From: Pontiella sp.
GTDB lineage: Bacteria; Verrucomicrobiota; Kiritimatiellia; Kiritimatiellales; Pontiellaceae
Direction: 5' to 3'
DNA: 10,671 nucleotides
Assembly: GCA_029935255.1 (NCBI GenBank)
Contig: JAOZKS010000063.1
Span: 1-10,671 of the forward strand
Shown: positions 1 to 6,749 of the stretch, one piece after another
Layout: each line of letters starts with the position of its first letter
Position numbering within the stretch: the first letter of the stretch is position 1
Program-made: the position numbers and the translations under genes
Notes under the pieces: model-generated
What the model was told of the DNA's origin: nothing
The model's database searches: none
What the model saw: only the letters and a program-made list of their open reading frames with translations

Positions 1-78
1 TCCACGTTTACCATCCGAGCAACCGATCATCTCAACCGTTGGTATGATGAGGAAGTTTTTCAGGTAAAGGTTCAATAA
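1..78 (+). CDS. 3' end of an unidentified plus-strand gene (partial)
   Basis: The first reading frame is open from base 1 for 25 codons and ends at a TAA at 76-78. The encoded tail contains TFTIRATD and, at the very end, EVFQVKVQ. Alternating hydrophobic residues and the 'RATD' turn resemble the last two strands of a bacterial Ig-like or cadherin-like beta-sandwich, which often closes secreted proteins. A 25-codon open frame is expected by chance about one time in three, so the call rests mainly on the residue pattern. The gene would converge on the minus-strand block, with its stop 123 bp from the GH10 stop codon. The body of the protein lies outside the window and its function is unknown. 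Confidence 0.5.
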   Translation, partial: STFTIRATDHLNRWYDEEVFQVKVQ

Positions 79-201
79 TCTTCACTGAAAAAAATATCTA
101 CCCATTGGACTCAATATTACCCAGAAAGGGGCCAGTGGATCTGAAAAATTAAACAACTTGCCTGCTGTCACATGGGGGAGCTTCACGAAAAATCCTGTAC
201 T

Positions 202-1668
202 TCAGGGGAGATGGATAATATAGATATTTTGGTTCCGGCCGAGCGTCAACTCCGCCTTTTTGACGGTGCCTTTATCCTTGATCAACACCTCATAGTCACC
301 AAGAAATCCACGGATGGAAACAACGCCCTTGTTGTTGCTTTTGAGCATTTCTTCTGTGTGCCAGTGCTTTCGGGCAAGGTAGAGCCAGATCTTTCCGTTA
401 AGCTTGATTCCGTTTGAGTCAATCATGCTTCTCCCTTCTGTATCCAACACTTGGCACATCCAACTCCAGACCATTATTCCGTTCACCAGATCGTGGCTGA
501 AATAGATCGTCATCAACTCGCCGGTATAGCGCGCACGTTCCTCCTCGGTCCATCGGTCGCCCTCTCCATCAACGATCTCGAATTCCGTCGCTTTGATAGG
601 CAGGTTCAGCGCCCTGAAAAATTCCAGCCGCTCATAGATTTCCTCTGGTTTCTCCTTGGTGCGGAAGCGACTTTGAAAACCCAAAGCGGAGAGCGGGGAG
701 CCATTATCCAGCAAATACTTTGCCTCATCATAAAACAATTGCAGGTTTCTCCTCTGTCGATCAACGGGGAACGACACCACTCGGTTTTCGTTCAGGTAGA
801 GCAGACCACCACGGTTCTTTACATGCTTTTCGGCCAGATAAAACCAATCCAACAACGCCTCTTTCCCGAGCAGCTTCTGGATATCCTGGTTCCCCCGGGT
901 TTCATTCACCACATCCCATTCGTCCACATCCCATAATTCGGCATACTCCACAATCTGCTTGTTGCAGAAGGCCTCAACCCCGGCGGGATCGTTCTTCAGA
1001 CCCTGCACATTCTTGTGCATGTGCTCCCAGCCGGGCCAGATCAATGTGTGCCCTCGGATCCCCAGCCCCATGCCACGTAGTCTCGGGAGCAAAACCTCCG
1101 TCATCATACCGTGATCTTTACCCTCCCCTCCGGAGAGCTTGTATTTTAGGTCGTTTCCAAAGCCGACATAGCTTGCAAATTGCCCTAGCAGCTTAAAGCG
1201 TTCATCGAGGCTGTATCTCAGATCGGGCGCTGCAGGCGCTTTTCTGCGAGCCTTTCCGGGCTCAAGAAAATCGCGCCCATTGATCACCACTCCGAAGTGA
1301 AACGCATGCTTTTTGAGCCTGACAAAAACCTTTTGGTTCGCATACGGTCGCCCATTCGATCGCAACACCTTCAGGTGCAGGTCTTCCTTTCGTACTTGGC
1401 CGATCCGGTCGTTCGCCTTTTGGCGCCAAGGCTCCTGGGCTTGTTCAATCTCCCGGACAAGCCCCTCGATTCCCTTGATATCATCCCCCTGGAACGGCAC
1501 CAGAAAAGGATCTGGCTTTTCCTGTGCAAACAAAGCGGCCTTCAATTCAACCACTCGTTTCCCTCCAGAGGCCTCCGCATACAACCCGCAGCCTAGACCA
1601 ATCAATAAAATCGAAATTAGAATCCGAAAACTCGCCCGCCTCTCTTTCAAATCCACACCCAAGACCAT
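202..1668 (-). CDS. Exported GH10-type glycoside hydrolase (endo-beta-1,4-xylanase-like)
   Basis: The 488-residue protein matches the GH10 clan-A barrel, whose members are mostly retaining endo-beta-1,4-xylanases. Residues near 100-130 form the lead-in strands (ending HFGVVIN). Then come RGHTLIWPG (205-213), WDVVNE with probable acid/base Glu256, and ATEFEI with probable nucleophile Glu362, followed by GIMVWSW (397-403). About 45 C-terminal residues look like a small beta module. The Trp-His after the RGHT strand is Trp-Pro here (211-212), and Asn172/Lys175 sit in a reduced form of the usual N-E-x-K-W motif, so it belongs to a divergent subgroup. The signal peptide has a hydrophobic core ILISILLIGLG and probable cleavage after LYA. 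I chose the ATG at 1668, 14 bp past the preceding stop. A longer frame would start at a TTG (1728) inside the upstream sulfatase and bury the signal peptide. The ribosome site is weak (AAGG, 12 nt away), so coupled translation is likely. It is the last gene of the unit. Confidence 0.9.
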   Translation of the reverse strand: MVLGVDLKERRASFRILISILLIGLGCGLYAEASGGKRVVELKAALFAQEKPDPFLVPFQGDDIKGIEGLVREIEQAQEPWRQKANDRIGQVRKEDLHLKVLRSNGRPYANQKVFVRLKKHAFHFGVVINGRDFLEPGKARRKAPAAPDLRYSLDERFKLLGQFASYVGFGNDLKYKLSGGEGKDHGMMTEVLLPRLRGMGLGIRGHTLIWPGWEHMHKNVQGLKNDPAGVEAFCNKQIVEYAELWDVDEWDVVNETRGNQDIQKLLGKEALLDWFYLAEKHVKNRGGLLYLNENRVVSFPVDRQRRNLQLFYDEAKYLLDNGSPLSALGFQSRFRTKEKPEEIYERLEFFRALNLPIKATEFEIVDGEGDRWTEEERARYTGELMTIYFSHDLVNGIMVWSWMCQVLDTEGRSMIDSNGIKLNGKIWLYLARKHWHTEEMLKSNNKGVVSIRGFLGDYEVLIKDKGTVKKAELTLGRNQNIYIIHLP

Positions 1669-1682
1669 GTCTTCGCAAAACC

Positions 1683-3146
1683 TTAAAAGGTGCTGGGCGG
1701 ATATACCGGCCCGGAATTTTTTATCCAACCCTCGACAGCGCGGCGCATGCGGGCGGTGACTTCCGGCAGCTCGGCGGCGATATTATCCATTTCCCACGGA
1801 TCCGTCGTATGGTGGTAGAGTTGCTCAACGCCTGCACTGGTGATATAACGGTAACGGTCGTCGGTCGCTGCCTGAGCACCCAGAATCTCGGAAAAGGCAT
1901 ATTTTCGTCCATTGGCCGTCTTCCCGTCGAGTAGCGGAACAATGCTGTATCCGTTCTTCGCGGCCTCATGCGGATTCTCTATGCCGGCCAGCTCAAATGC
2001 GGTAGGAACCAGATCGAGCAGTTCGACCGGATGCGGGCAAACCACATCCTTCATGAAGCGTTTCGGACACCGCACAATCAGCGAACTGTTGAGCGTTTCT
2101 TCAAACAAGGTTCCTTTATGCAGCCGGCCATGGTTCCCTAGAAAAACAGAATGGTCGGAAAAGAAAAAGACCACGGTGTTGTCGCTCAGGCCACTCTCCT
2201 CCAAGACCTTCATCAGCCGTCCGATCATCGCATCCATAAAGGCCACGTTGGCGGCCTCGCCCAGACGAAACTCGGCCGTGCTCTGCGCACTTTCCTCTGG
2301 ATGGTTATCCTTCAACAACGGAGCCGGTATCTCGGTTCCGAAATGATCGGTCTTGGGCGGGGGAACCTGCAATTTTCCCACGCGGTCATACCAGCGCTGC
2401 GGAACATTGTACGGCTCATGCGGCAAGCAGAAATTAAACCACAAAAAGAACGGCTCATTCTCTTTTCGGCCGGTTTTCAGCCAATCCACCGCCACCTGCG
2501 TTGTGAAACCGTCGAGATAATCGCCATCCTCCTCCATCGTGCTTAGCGTTCCATAGACCTCGTTGTCCTTGAGAAACTGTTCATATTTCCCCTGGGTCTT
2601 CAAATGCCTTATGAACGGGATGCCACTAACGTCCACACCATCCTGTAGGCTTTTCCAGATCGCATATCGTTCCCCTGTGCAATTGACATAGTCAAAACCA
2701 TAGCCCCTCAGGATATCGTCCTTCGAGGCCGTGGGGTTTTCCGTCGAAGGCCGCATATGCGATTTTCCGATATAGGCCGTTTGATACCCCGCCTCCCGCA
2801 GCACCGGGGGAAACACCCATGTATCGGCAGGCATCAACCGCATCTGGCAGTTGCGATAGAAACCCAGATTGTGGGAATAGAGGTTGGCCAGCAATCCATT
2901 GCGAGAAGGGCCGCACATCGGCCCTTGGCAGACCGCGCTGGGAAAATGTATCCCCTCAGCCGCCAACCGATCCAGATTCGGTGTCAGACCAAACCCTTCC
3001 CCGCATTTGTTCATGAACCGCGGCATCAGGTCGTCCGCTTCGATCCAGATAATATTGGGTCGCTCCGCAGCATATGCAACATGGCAACCCAAGCCCGAAA
3101 CAATACCGAACAGCACCCCCACGACACCGCACTTCATCTTTTTCAT
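1683..3146 (-). CDS. Exported type I (S1) formylglycine sulfatase, CGPSR type
   Basis: The 487-residue protein has an S1 sulfatase fold, which hydrolyses sulfate esters, here probably on a sugar. The signal peptide runs to about AYA-A (residues 23-27). Asp38-Asp39 bind calcium. C78-G-P-S-R82 is the formylglycine motif, with Cys78 the residue to be oxidised. GKSH supplies Lys128 and His130, LPH supplies His243, SDH supplies Asp331/His332, and Lys344 follows. All core residues look intact. The position after SDH is Ser where Gly is usual. The ATG at 3146 has AGGGG 7 nt upstream, whereas the longer frame would need a TTG at 3167 directly against the preceding stop. The gap to the fucosidase is 21 bp. 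By eye about half of the first 100 mature residues match the sulfatase at 4848-6275, including GFYRN-x-QM, and both end near W-x-x-(S/T)GPV-x-PP, so the two are paralogs. The exact sulfatase subfamily and the sulfate position attacked cannot be assigned. Confidence 0.96.
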   Translation of the reverse strand: MKKMKCGVVGVLFGIVSGLGCHVAYAAERPNIIWIEADDLMPRFMNKCGEGFGLTPNLDRLAAEGIHFPSAVCQGPMCGPSRNGLLANLYSHNLGFYRNCQMRLMPADTWVFPPVLREAGYQTAYIGKSHMRPSTENPTASKDDILRGYGFDYVNCTGERYAIWKSLQDGVDVSGIPFIRHLKTQGKYEQFLKDNEVYGTLSTMEEDGDYLDGFTTQVAVDWLKTGRKENEPFFLWFNFCLPHEPYNVPQRWYDRVGKLQVPPPKTDHFGTEIPAPLLKDNHPEESAQSTAEFRLGEAANVAFMDAMIGRLMKVLEESGLSDNTVVFFFSDHSVFLGNHGRLHKGTLFEETLNSSLIVRCPKRFMKDVVCPHPVELLDLVPTAFELAGIENPHEAAKNGYSIVPLLDGKTANGRKYAFSEILGAQAATDDRYRYITSAGVEQLYHHTTDPWEMDNIAAELPEVTARMRRAVEGWIKNSGPVYPPSTF

Positions 3147-3153
3147 GCTTACG

Positions 3154-3158
3154 CCCCT
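3154..3158 (-). promoter_or_regulatory. Ribosome binding site that fixes the start of the sulfatase at 3146
   Basis: AGGGG on the minus strand lies 7 nt before the ATG at 3146. It lies inside the possible TTG-initiated extension, so the ATG is the better start. Confidence 0.7.
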
Positions 3159-3167
3159 ATGCCGCAA

Positions 3168-4838
3168 TTATTCCATGCCAGATACAACATCCGCTCCGCC
3201 GCTGCCTGCCGCAACGCAGAGCCGTTCAGAGGAGGAGTGCTTCATCAACTTCGTCAAAGCAACCCCATCCAAGTTTCTTTTTTTCAACATCTTCAACAAC
3301 GCTTCCAGTTGATCTACAGCCGCCTTTTCCGAAGCAACCTCGATGATCTGGCCTTGTTCAATCCGAGCAGAATATTCGGAGAGTTCGGCCTTGCCATCGA
3401 GCGAGACCGCCGCACCGACCGGCAAGAGGCCGGAATAGTTAAGTACGCTCCACACCTTCTCATCGTAGTTCGGAATGGAAGCCCGAAACAATGTTGATCG
3501 ATTCCGGGTCGCACCCCATGCTGCCTTCTGCACCAAATTGACCTCCGAACGCACAGCACGGGCATCTTTCAATTCGGTCAGATCCAATCCCAAGGGTGAA
3601 CTAATTCCGATTTCATGCCCTTGCTTTGCCAACGCCTTGATCTTCGCACCTTCACTTTTCATAAGTGCTTCAGAAAAGAAAAACGTGCCCCTCGCATCGT
3701 ATTTTTCCAACACAGCGGCGACGTATTCGAAATGCTCCGGGTCATCAAAGGCATTGAAAGTAAGGGCCAGCATCTTTTTCTTCACAGGCACCTGTTTCAG
3801 GGTCGCCCGCGTAATGCCGTAGAGTTCCGAATCCGATTTCGAGGATTCGTTCGGATCCCATGCCCGACCGATTGCCTTCAACCTTTCCACGACCGAGTCC
3901 GGCATTAGCCCCCGCTGGTTAGGAGCGCAGTTCAGCAGATAGTTTGCATTGCGGTCATTCAACGGACGCAACATCTTGTTCACGACATAATTCACATCCC
4001 GCACCGGGCCATCATCCGATCCTGGATTGGTGAACCAGCCCTGCTGCAACTTGTCGCAGACTTCCGCCGGATACGGATTGTCCAACGGCGGAAGCTTGAG
4101 CGAATAGGAATATTCGTAGCCGTGGATATCCGTGCGCGAAAACTTCGTTTGGTTGTTTCCAATCACTAGGCAGTTGGGCTGAATGGAATGCACGTGAGCC
4201 TTTACTTTTTCCCAGTCGCCCGGCTTCAGCCCGCCATTCGGCGAGGCGTTCTGGTCGACCCAGATCAGATCGATCTTGCCATAGTTGGTCAACAGCTCAG
4301 TAAACTGTGCCTTGATAAAACTCAGCGCATCGAGCGTACCTAAGGCATATTCTTCCGCAGGCAAGGTTTGGCTCTCCTTCCAGCGACCCGTCTGTCCGCC
4401 GAGCGGGAAGCAATAGTAGAGCCCCACCTTAAGGTTGCGGTTCCGGAAAGCTTCGCAGTATTCGCGAACCATGTCCCCTTTGCCGTCCTTATAGTTCTTG
4501 AACCAAGTGATATCGCGATCAGACAAGGCCGTATCCCACAGGCACCATCCCCCTGTATGCTTCACGGTGAACACGCCGTATTTCATCTTGGCCGCAACTG
4601 CCGCATCCGCCCACTGCCCGAAATCCATATCCACCGGATTAAACAACAATGGATCTTCCTTGCCACTAGTCCATCCACCCGACACGAACGTCGCCATGTT
4701 AAAATGGATAAACATGCCAAATTTCCAGCTCAGGAAATCCTTCTGCAACGTGTTCAAATCCCTCTCGGCCGATGCTGAAAATACCCCGAAACCCACTATG
4801 ACGCACAAAACAGCCCTCAACCTGTTCTTCACCAGCAT
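3168..4838 (-). CDS. GH29 alpha-L-fucosidase fused to a degenerate NodB-like (polysaccharide deacetylase) domain
   Basis: The 556-residue exported protein has a signal peptide cleaved near SASA-E25. Residues about 30-330 are GH29, retaining alpha-L-fucosidases that release fucose from glycan ends. WKFGMFIHF (38-46), VKHTGGWCLW (92-101) and LIWVDQN with probable nucleophile Asp195 are visible, and NYLLNCAPNQRG (299-310) closes the barrel. The acid/base residue is not assigned. After a short linker, residues about 352-532 follow a NodB homology domain: MLALTF, RGTFFF, GHEIG, FRAS, GQIIEVAS. In NodB enzymes these carry TFDDG, H-x3-H, R-P-P and L-x-H. Here they read TFNAF (Asp to Asn362 and Ala363), Ser413 and Gly417 for the two metal histidines, Ala for the Pro after Arg452, and Ala502 for the last His. 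The domain is therefore probably not a deacetylase and may bind carbohydrate or be structural. TAAGGGA at 4844-4850 includes the upstream stop codon and lies 5 nt before the ATG. Confidence 0.94.
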   Translation of the reverse strand: MLVKNRLRAVLCVIVGFGVFSASAERDLNTLQKDFLSWKFGMFIHFNMATFVSGGWTSGKEDPLLFNPVDMDFGQWADAAVAAKMKYGVFTVKHTGGWCLWDTALSDRDITWFKNYKDGKGDMVREYCEAFRNRNLKVGLYYCFPLGGQTGRWKESQTLPAEEYALGTLDALSFIKAQFTELLTNYGKIDLIWVDQNASPNGGLKPGDWEKVKAHVHSIQPNCLVIGNNQTKFSRTDIHGYEYSYSLKLPPLDNPYPAEVCDKLQQGWFTNPGSDDGPVRDVNYVVNKMLRPLNDRNANYLLNCAPNQRGLMPDSVVERLKAIGRAWDPNESSKSDSELYGITRATLKQVPVKKKMLALTFNAFDDPEHFEYVAAVLEKYDARGTFFFSEALMKSEGAKIKALAKQGHEIGISSPLGLDLTELKDARAVRSEVNLVQKAAWGATRNRSTLFRASIPNYDEKVWSVLNYSGLLPVGAAVSLDGKAELSEYSARIEQGQIIEVASEKAAVDQLEALLKMLKKRNLDGVALTKLMKHSSSERLCVAAGSGGADVVSGME

Positions 4839-4843
4839 TATCG

Positions 4844-4850
4844 TCCCTTA
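4844..4850 (-). promoter_or_regulatory. Ribosome binding site overlapping the upstream stop codon
   Basis: The minus-strand TAAGGGA contains the TAA that ends the sulfatase at 4848-6275 and the Shine-Dalgarno core for the fucosidase, 5 nt before its ATG. Only 9 bp separate the two reading frames. This arrangement points to translational coupling and so to one transcript. Confidence 0.65.
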
Positions 4851-6275
4851 TTTTTTCGTGATCTGTTTATTGAGACCTCCAGGGGGAAGCACTGGACCGG
4901 TTTGATCCAACCACTGCCCCACGGCCTTGCTCAGTTCCGCTACTTTCTCAGGGTATTTCGAGGCGATATCCTCCAGATTATCGGGGTCGTTCACTTCATC
5001 AAACAACAGATGGTTTCCCTCCCCCTTGATCAGGCGGTAGCGTCCGTCGCTCACCGCTACATAGCTTTCGACCTCGCAAAAGGCATATGGACGTTTAAAT
5101 GTCCCCTTTCCGGTCAACAACGGCAAAAGGCTTTCGCCCTCCTTGATCGGGCGCTTGTCCAGTTCTGGCCGCCCTGCCATTTCGAGTACCGTCGGAATCA
5201 GGTCGAGGAGTTCGACCGGGGTCTTCTCAACAACTCCTCGACGCCCCGAGCCGGGACAACAGACAATCAACGCTGGATTGGTTACCTGACGGAAAAGAGT
5301 ACCTTTGTGTATGCGGTTATGGCCGCCCATCATGATGCCGTGATCTGAAAAGAATACTATAACGGTATTATCAAGCATCTTCTTCTCTTCTAACTTCTTC
5401 AAGAGTCGACCAATCTGGTCATCAAGAAAATCAATCGTTCCGCAATACGCCGACTGCATGTTTTTAAGAAAATCCTCACTTCTGGCGAACTTGGTATCCT
5501 TCACCAATTTTTCAGGCGGGGAAAACTTTGCTGGTTCGCCCCCCGGCATATCATCTTCCGAATATTCATCCAAATAAGATTGATTCACATCATGCGGGCC
5601 ATGCGGCAAGGAATAGTTCAGCCATATGAAAATAGGCTTTTTCTCCTTGTAGCCATCCAGTAAATCAAGTGTGGCACAGGTAAAAAACCCATCCAGATAA
5701 TCATCTTCCTTCAGAGTGGATGGACGCCCGATCTCTTCCGCAAATTGCTCCAACAACCCATTATCCTTCAAATGGGTAAAATACCAGTCATTCCCCGCAG
5801 GTTTCCCCTTTTTAAGCGCCCCCTGCAACACCGCCCTGCCCGCCGTGCACTGCACATGGTCAAAGCCCATTCCACTGGCCATGTTTTCATGCCCGCCGAA
5901 AGGCCGGATATGGCTTTTCCCGACATAGGACGTGTAGTATCCGGCCTTCTGCAACGCCTGCGGGAACGTCCAGACACCCTCCGGCAACGACTTCATCTGT
6001 CCGTTGCGGTAGAACCCCATGCTGTGGGGCAGCATGCCACTCACCAGCGAGTTGCGCGATGGCCCGCACATCATCCCCTGGCACATCGCATTCTCGAAAT
6101 AGACCCCCGACTTTGCCAACGAGTCGATGTTTGGCGTTTTCGCCAGCTTCTCTCCCGCCCGACTTAAAAATTTATAATTAAGATCATCCACCTCAATAAA
6201 TAAAATATTGGGTTGACTCGCCCATACACCTAAAAGCAGAACTGAAAACAGAAGACATACACTTTTTTTTACCAT
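4848..6275 (-). CDS. Exported type I (S1) formylglycine sulfatase, CGPSR type
   Basis: The 475-residue protein is a complete S1 sulfatase. The short signal peptide (VCLLFSVLLLGVWAS) is probably cleaved near residue 20. Asp30-Asp31 form the calcium site. C70-G-P-S-R74 is the formylglycine motif. GKSH gives Lys120 and His122, SLPH gives His225, SDHG gives Asp311/His312, and Lys324 follows. No key residue is missing. It is the first gene of a four-gene unit and has a strong ribosome site, GGAAAGG, 5 nt before the ATG. A promoter candidate lies about 130-155 bp upstream of the ATG. It is the closer relative of the sulfatase at 1683-3146 (shared MCGPSRN, GFYRN-x-QM, GKSH-x-RP and GPV-x-PP tail), and the two bracket the fucosidase gene. 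Activity needs formylglycine installation by a maturase (FGE or anSME) that is not in this window. The substrate is unknown; fucose sulfate is a reasonable guess from position only. Confidence 0.96.
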   Translation of the reverse strand: MVKKSVCLLFSVLLLGVWASQPNILFIEVDDLNYKFLSRAGEKLAKTPNIDSLAKSGVYFENAMCQGMMCGPSRNSLVSGMLPHSMGFYRNGQMKSLPEGVWTFPQALQKAGYYTSYVGKSHIRPFGGHENMASGMGFDHVQCTAGRAVLQGALKKGKPAGNDWYFTHLKDNGLLEQFAEEIGRPSTLKEDDYLDGFFTCATLDLLDGYKEKKPIFIWLNYSLPHGPHDVNQSYLDEYSEDDMPGGEPAKFSPPEKLVKDTKFARSEDFLKNMQSAYCGTIDFLDDQIGRLLKKLEEKKMLDNTVIVFFSDHGIMMGGHNRIHKGTLFRQVTNPALIVCCPGSGRRGVVEKTPVELLDLIPTVLEMAGRPELDKRPIKEGESLLPLLTGKGTFKRPYAFCEVESYVAVSDGRYRLIKGEGNHLLFDEVNDPDNLEDIASKYPEKVAELSKAVGQWLDQTGPVLPPGGLNKQITKK

Positions 6276-6402
6276 ACCGACCTTTCCTATTATTTATTAT
6301 TCTAAAAACCACCCCGTGAAACAAGGAATGCTACCATCTCGTCTATTCACAAAAATCAACGTCATCATATAGAAAGACGTATTCTGCTTCATCGCCTTGC
6401 AC

Positions 6403-6431
6403 ACTATAATACAACTATCTTGAACTGTTAA
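6403..6431 (-). promoter_or_regulatory. Sigma70-type promoter for the four-gene unit
   Basis: On the minus strand, TTAACA (6426-6431; 5 of 6 to TTGACA) and TATAGT (6403-6408; 5 of 6 to TATAAT) are separated by exactly 17 bp. Transcription would start near 6396 and give a leader of about 120 nt to the ATG at 6275. The site lies downstream of the terminator hairpin for the preceding unit, as expected for an independent operon. It was found by eye, and the consensus is assumed from general bacterial sigma70. Confidence 0.55.
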
Positions 6432-6506
6432 TGCTTCACCGCCCCGTGCCTGCCGCATCTGGTTCGCTTGCGCTTGTGCCATCCACTTCCCCTCGGACGG
6501 GGTGTT

Positions 6507-6526
6507 GTCGCTATCTTGCAAGCGAC
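6507..6526. repeat. 20-bp inverted repeat upstream of the promoter
   Basis: The arms GTCGCT (6507-6512) and AGCGAC (6521-6526) are perfect inverted repeats around an 8-bp centre. The site lies about 76 bp upstream of the -35 box. It could be an operator for a dimeric regulator or just a small hairpin. No regulator gene is present to support a choice. Confidence 0.35.
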
Positions 6527-6547
6527 TGGCTTTGTCGGGCAAACAAG

Positions 6548-6573
6548 AAGCTCCGGAGCAATCTCCGGAGCTT
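6548..6573 (-). terminator. Rho-independent-type terminator for the two-sulfatase unit
   Basis: The arms AAGCTCCGGAG (6548-6558) and CTCCGGAGCTT (6563-6573) pair perfectly over 11 bp with a 4-nt loop. On the minus strand the stem is followed by CTTGTTTG, a broken U-rich tract, while the plus-strand side is not T-rich. It lies 169 bp past the stop of the sulfatase at 6743-8569 and 17 bp past the stop of the short open frame at 6591-6749. Confidence 0.7.
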
Positions 6574-6590
6574 TATCAACATGTGATGCC

Positions 6591-6749
6591 TTAATGTGTG
6601 CTTTGCCGCAATAAGTTGCTGTTGAACTCTTTAAGGATATGAGCAAGCATGTAGCTTTTCTCGGCAGCGTCCCCCGGAAGATGCACTTTATTTTCGATAC
6701 AAGTGGAGCAGGCAGGCAATCGGATGGGGTTTTTGCCCTTATCTACTCC
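6591..6749 (-). pseudogene. Possible gene remnant or short ORF before the terminator
   Basis: A 52-codon open frame in a different register overlaps the last bases of the sulfatase gene and ends at a TAA (6591-6593) 17 bp before the terminator hairpin. Its residues look protein-like, with LPACSTC in the first half and MLAHILKEF in the second. It has no good start or ribosome site. It may be the decayed 3' end of a lost third gene of this unit, or chance. I recognise no family. Confidence 0.2.

Larger units (their letters stand above)
6276..6742. other. Intergenic boundary between two minus-strand transcription units (467 bp)
   Basis: No gene is convincing here. Reading in the minus direction, it holds a short open frame just after the sulfatase stop, a strong terminator hairpin, a GC-rich stretch with a 20-bp inverted repeat, a sigma70-like promoter and a 5' leader of about 120 nt before the ATG at 6275. 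Two longer overlapping minus frames (6297-6542 and 6428-6646) lack ribosome sites and recognisable content. Confidence 0.7.

Noticed and set aside
79..201. Possible terminator at the 3' end of the GH10 gene (arms CCATTGG 102-108 and CCAGTGG 132-138 plus a run of seven A at 88-94).
   Set aside because: On the minus strand the stem has a mismatch and a long loop, and the T-tract is 7 nt away from it. Another stem near 194-206 is only 4 bp and overlaps the stop codon. Neither is good enough to call.
1669..1728. TTG-initiated N-terminal extension of the GH10 gene, overlapping the sulfatase.
   Set aside because: It would place 20 residues ahead of a normal signal peptide; the ATG at 1668 directly after the preceding stop is a better start.
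6297..6646. Two overlapping minus-strand frames in the gap between sulfatases.
   Set aside because: They cross the terminator or promoter region, have no ribosome site and show no family resemblance.
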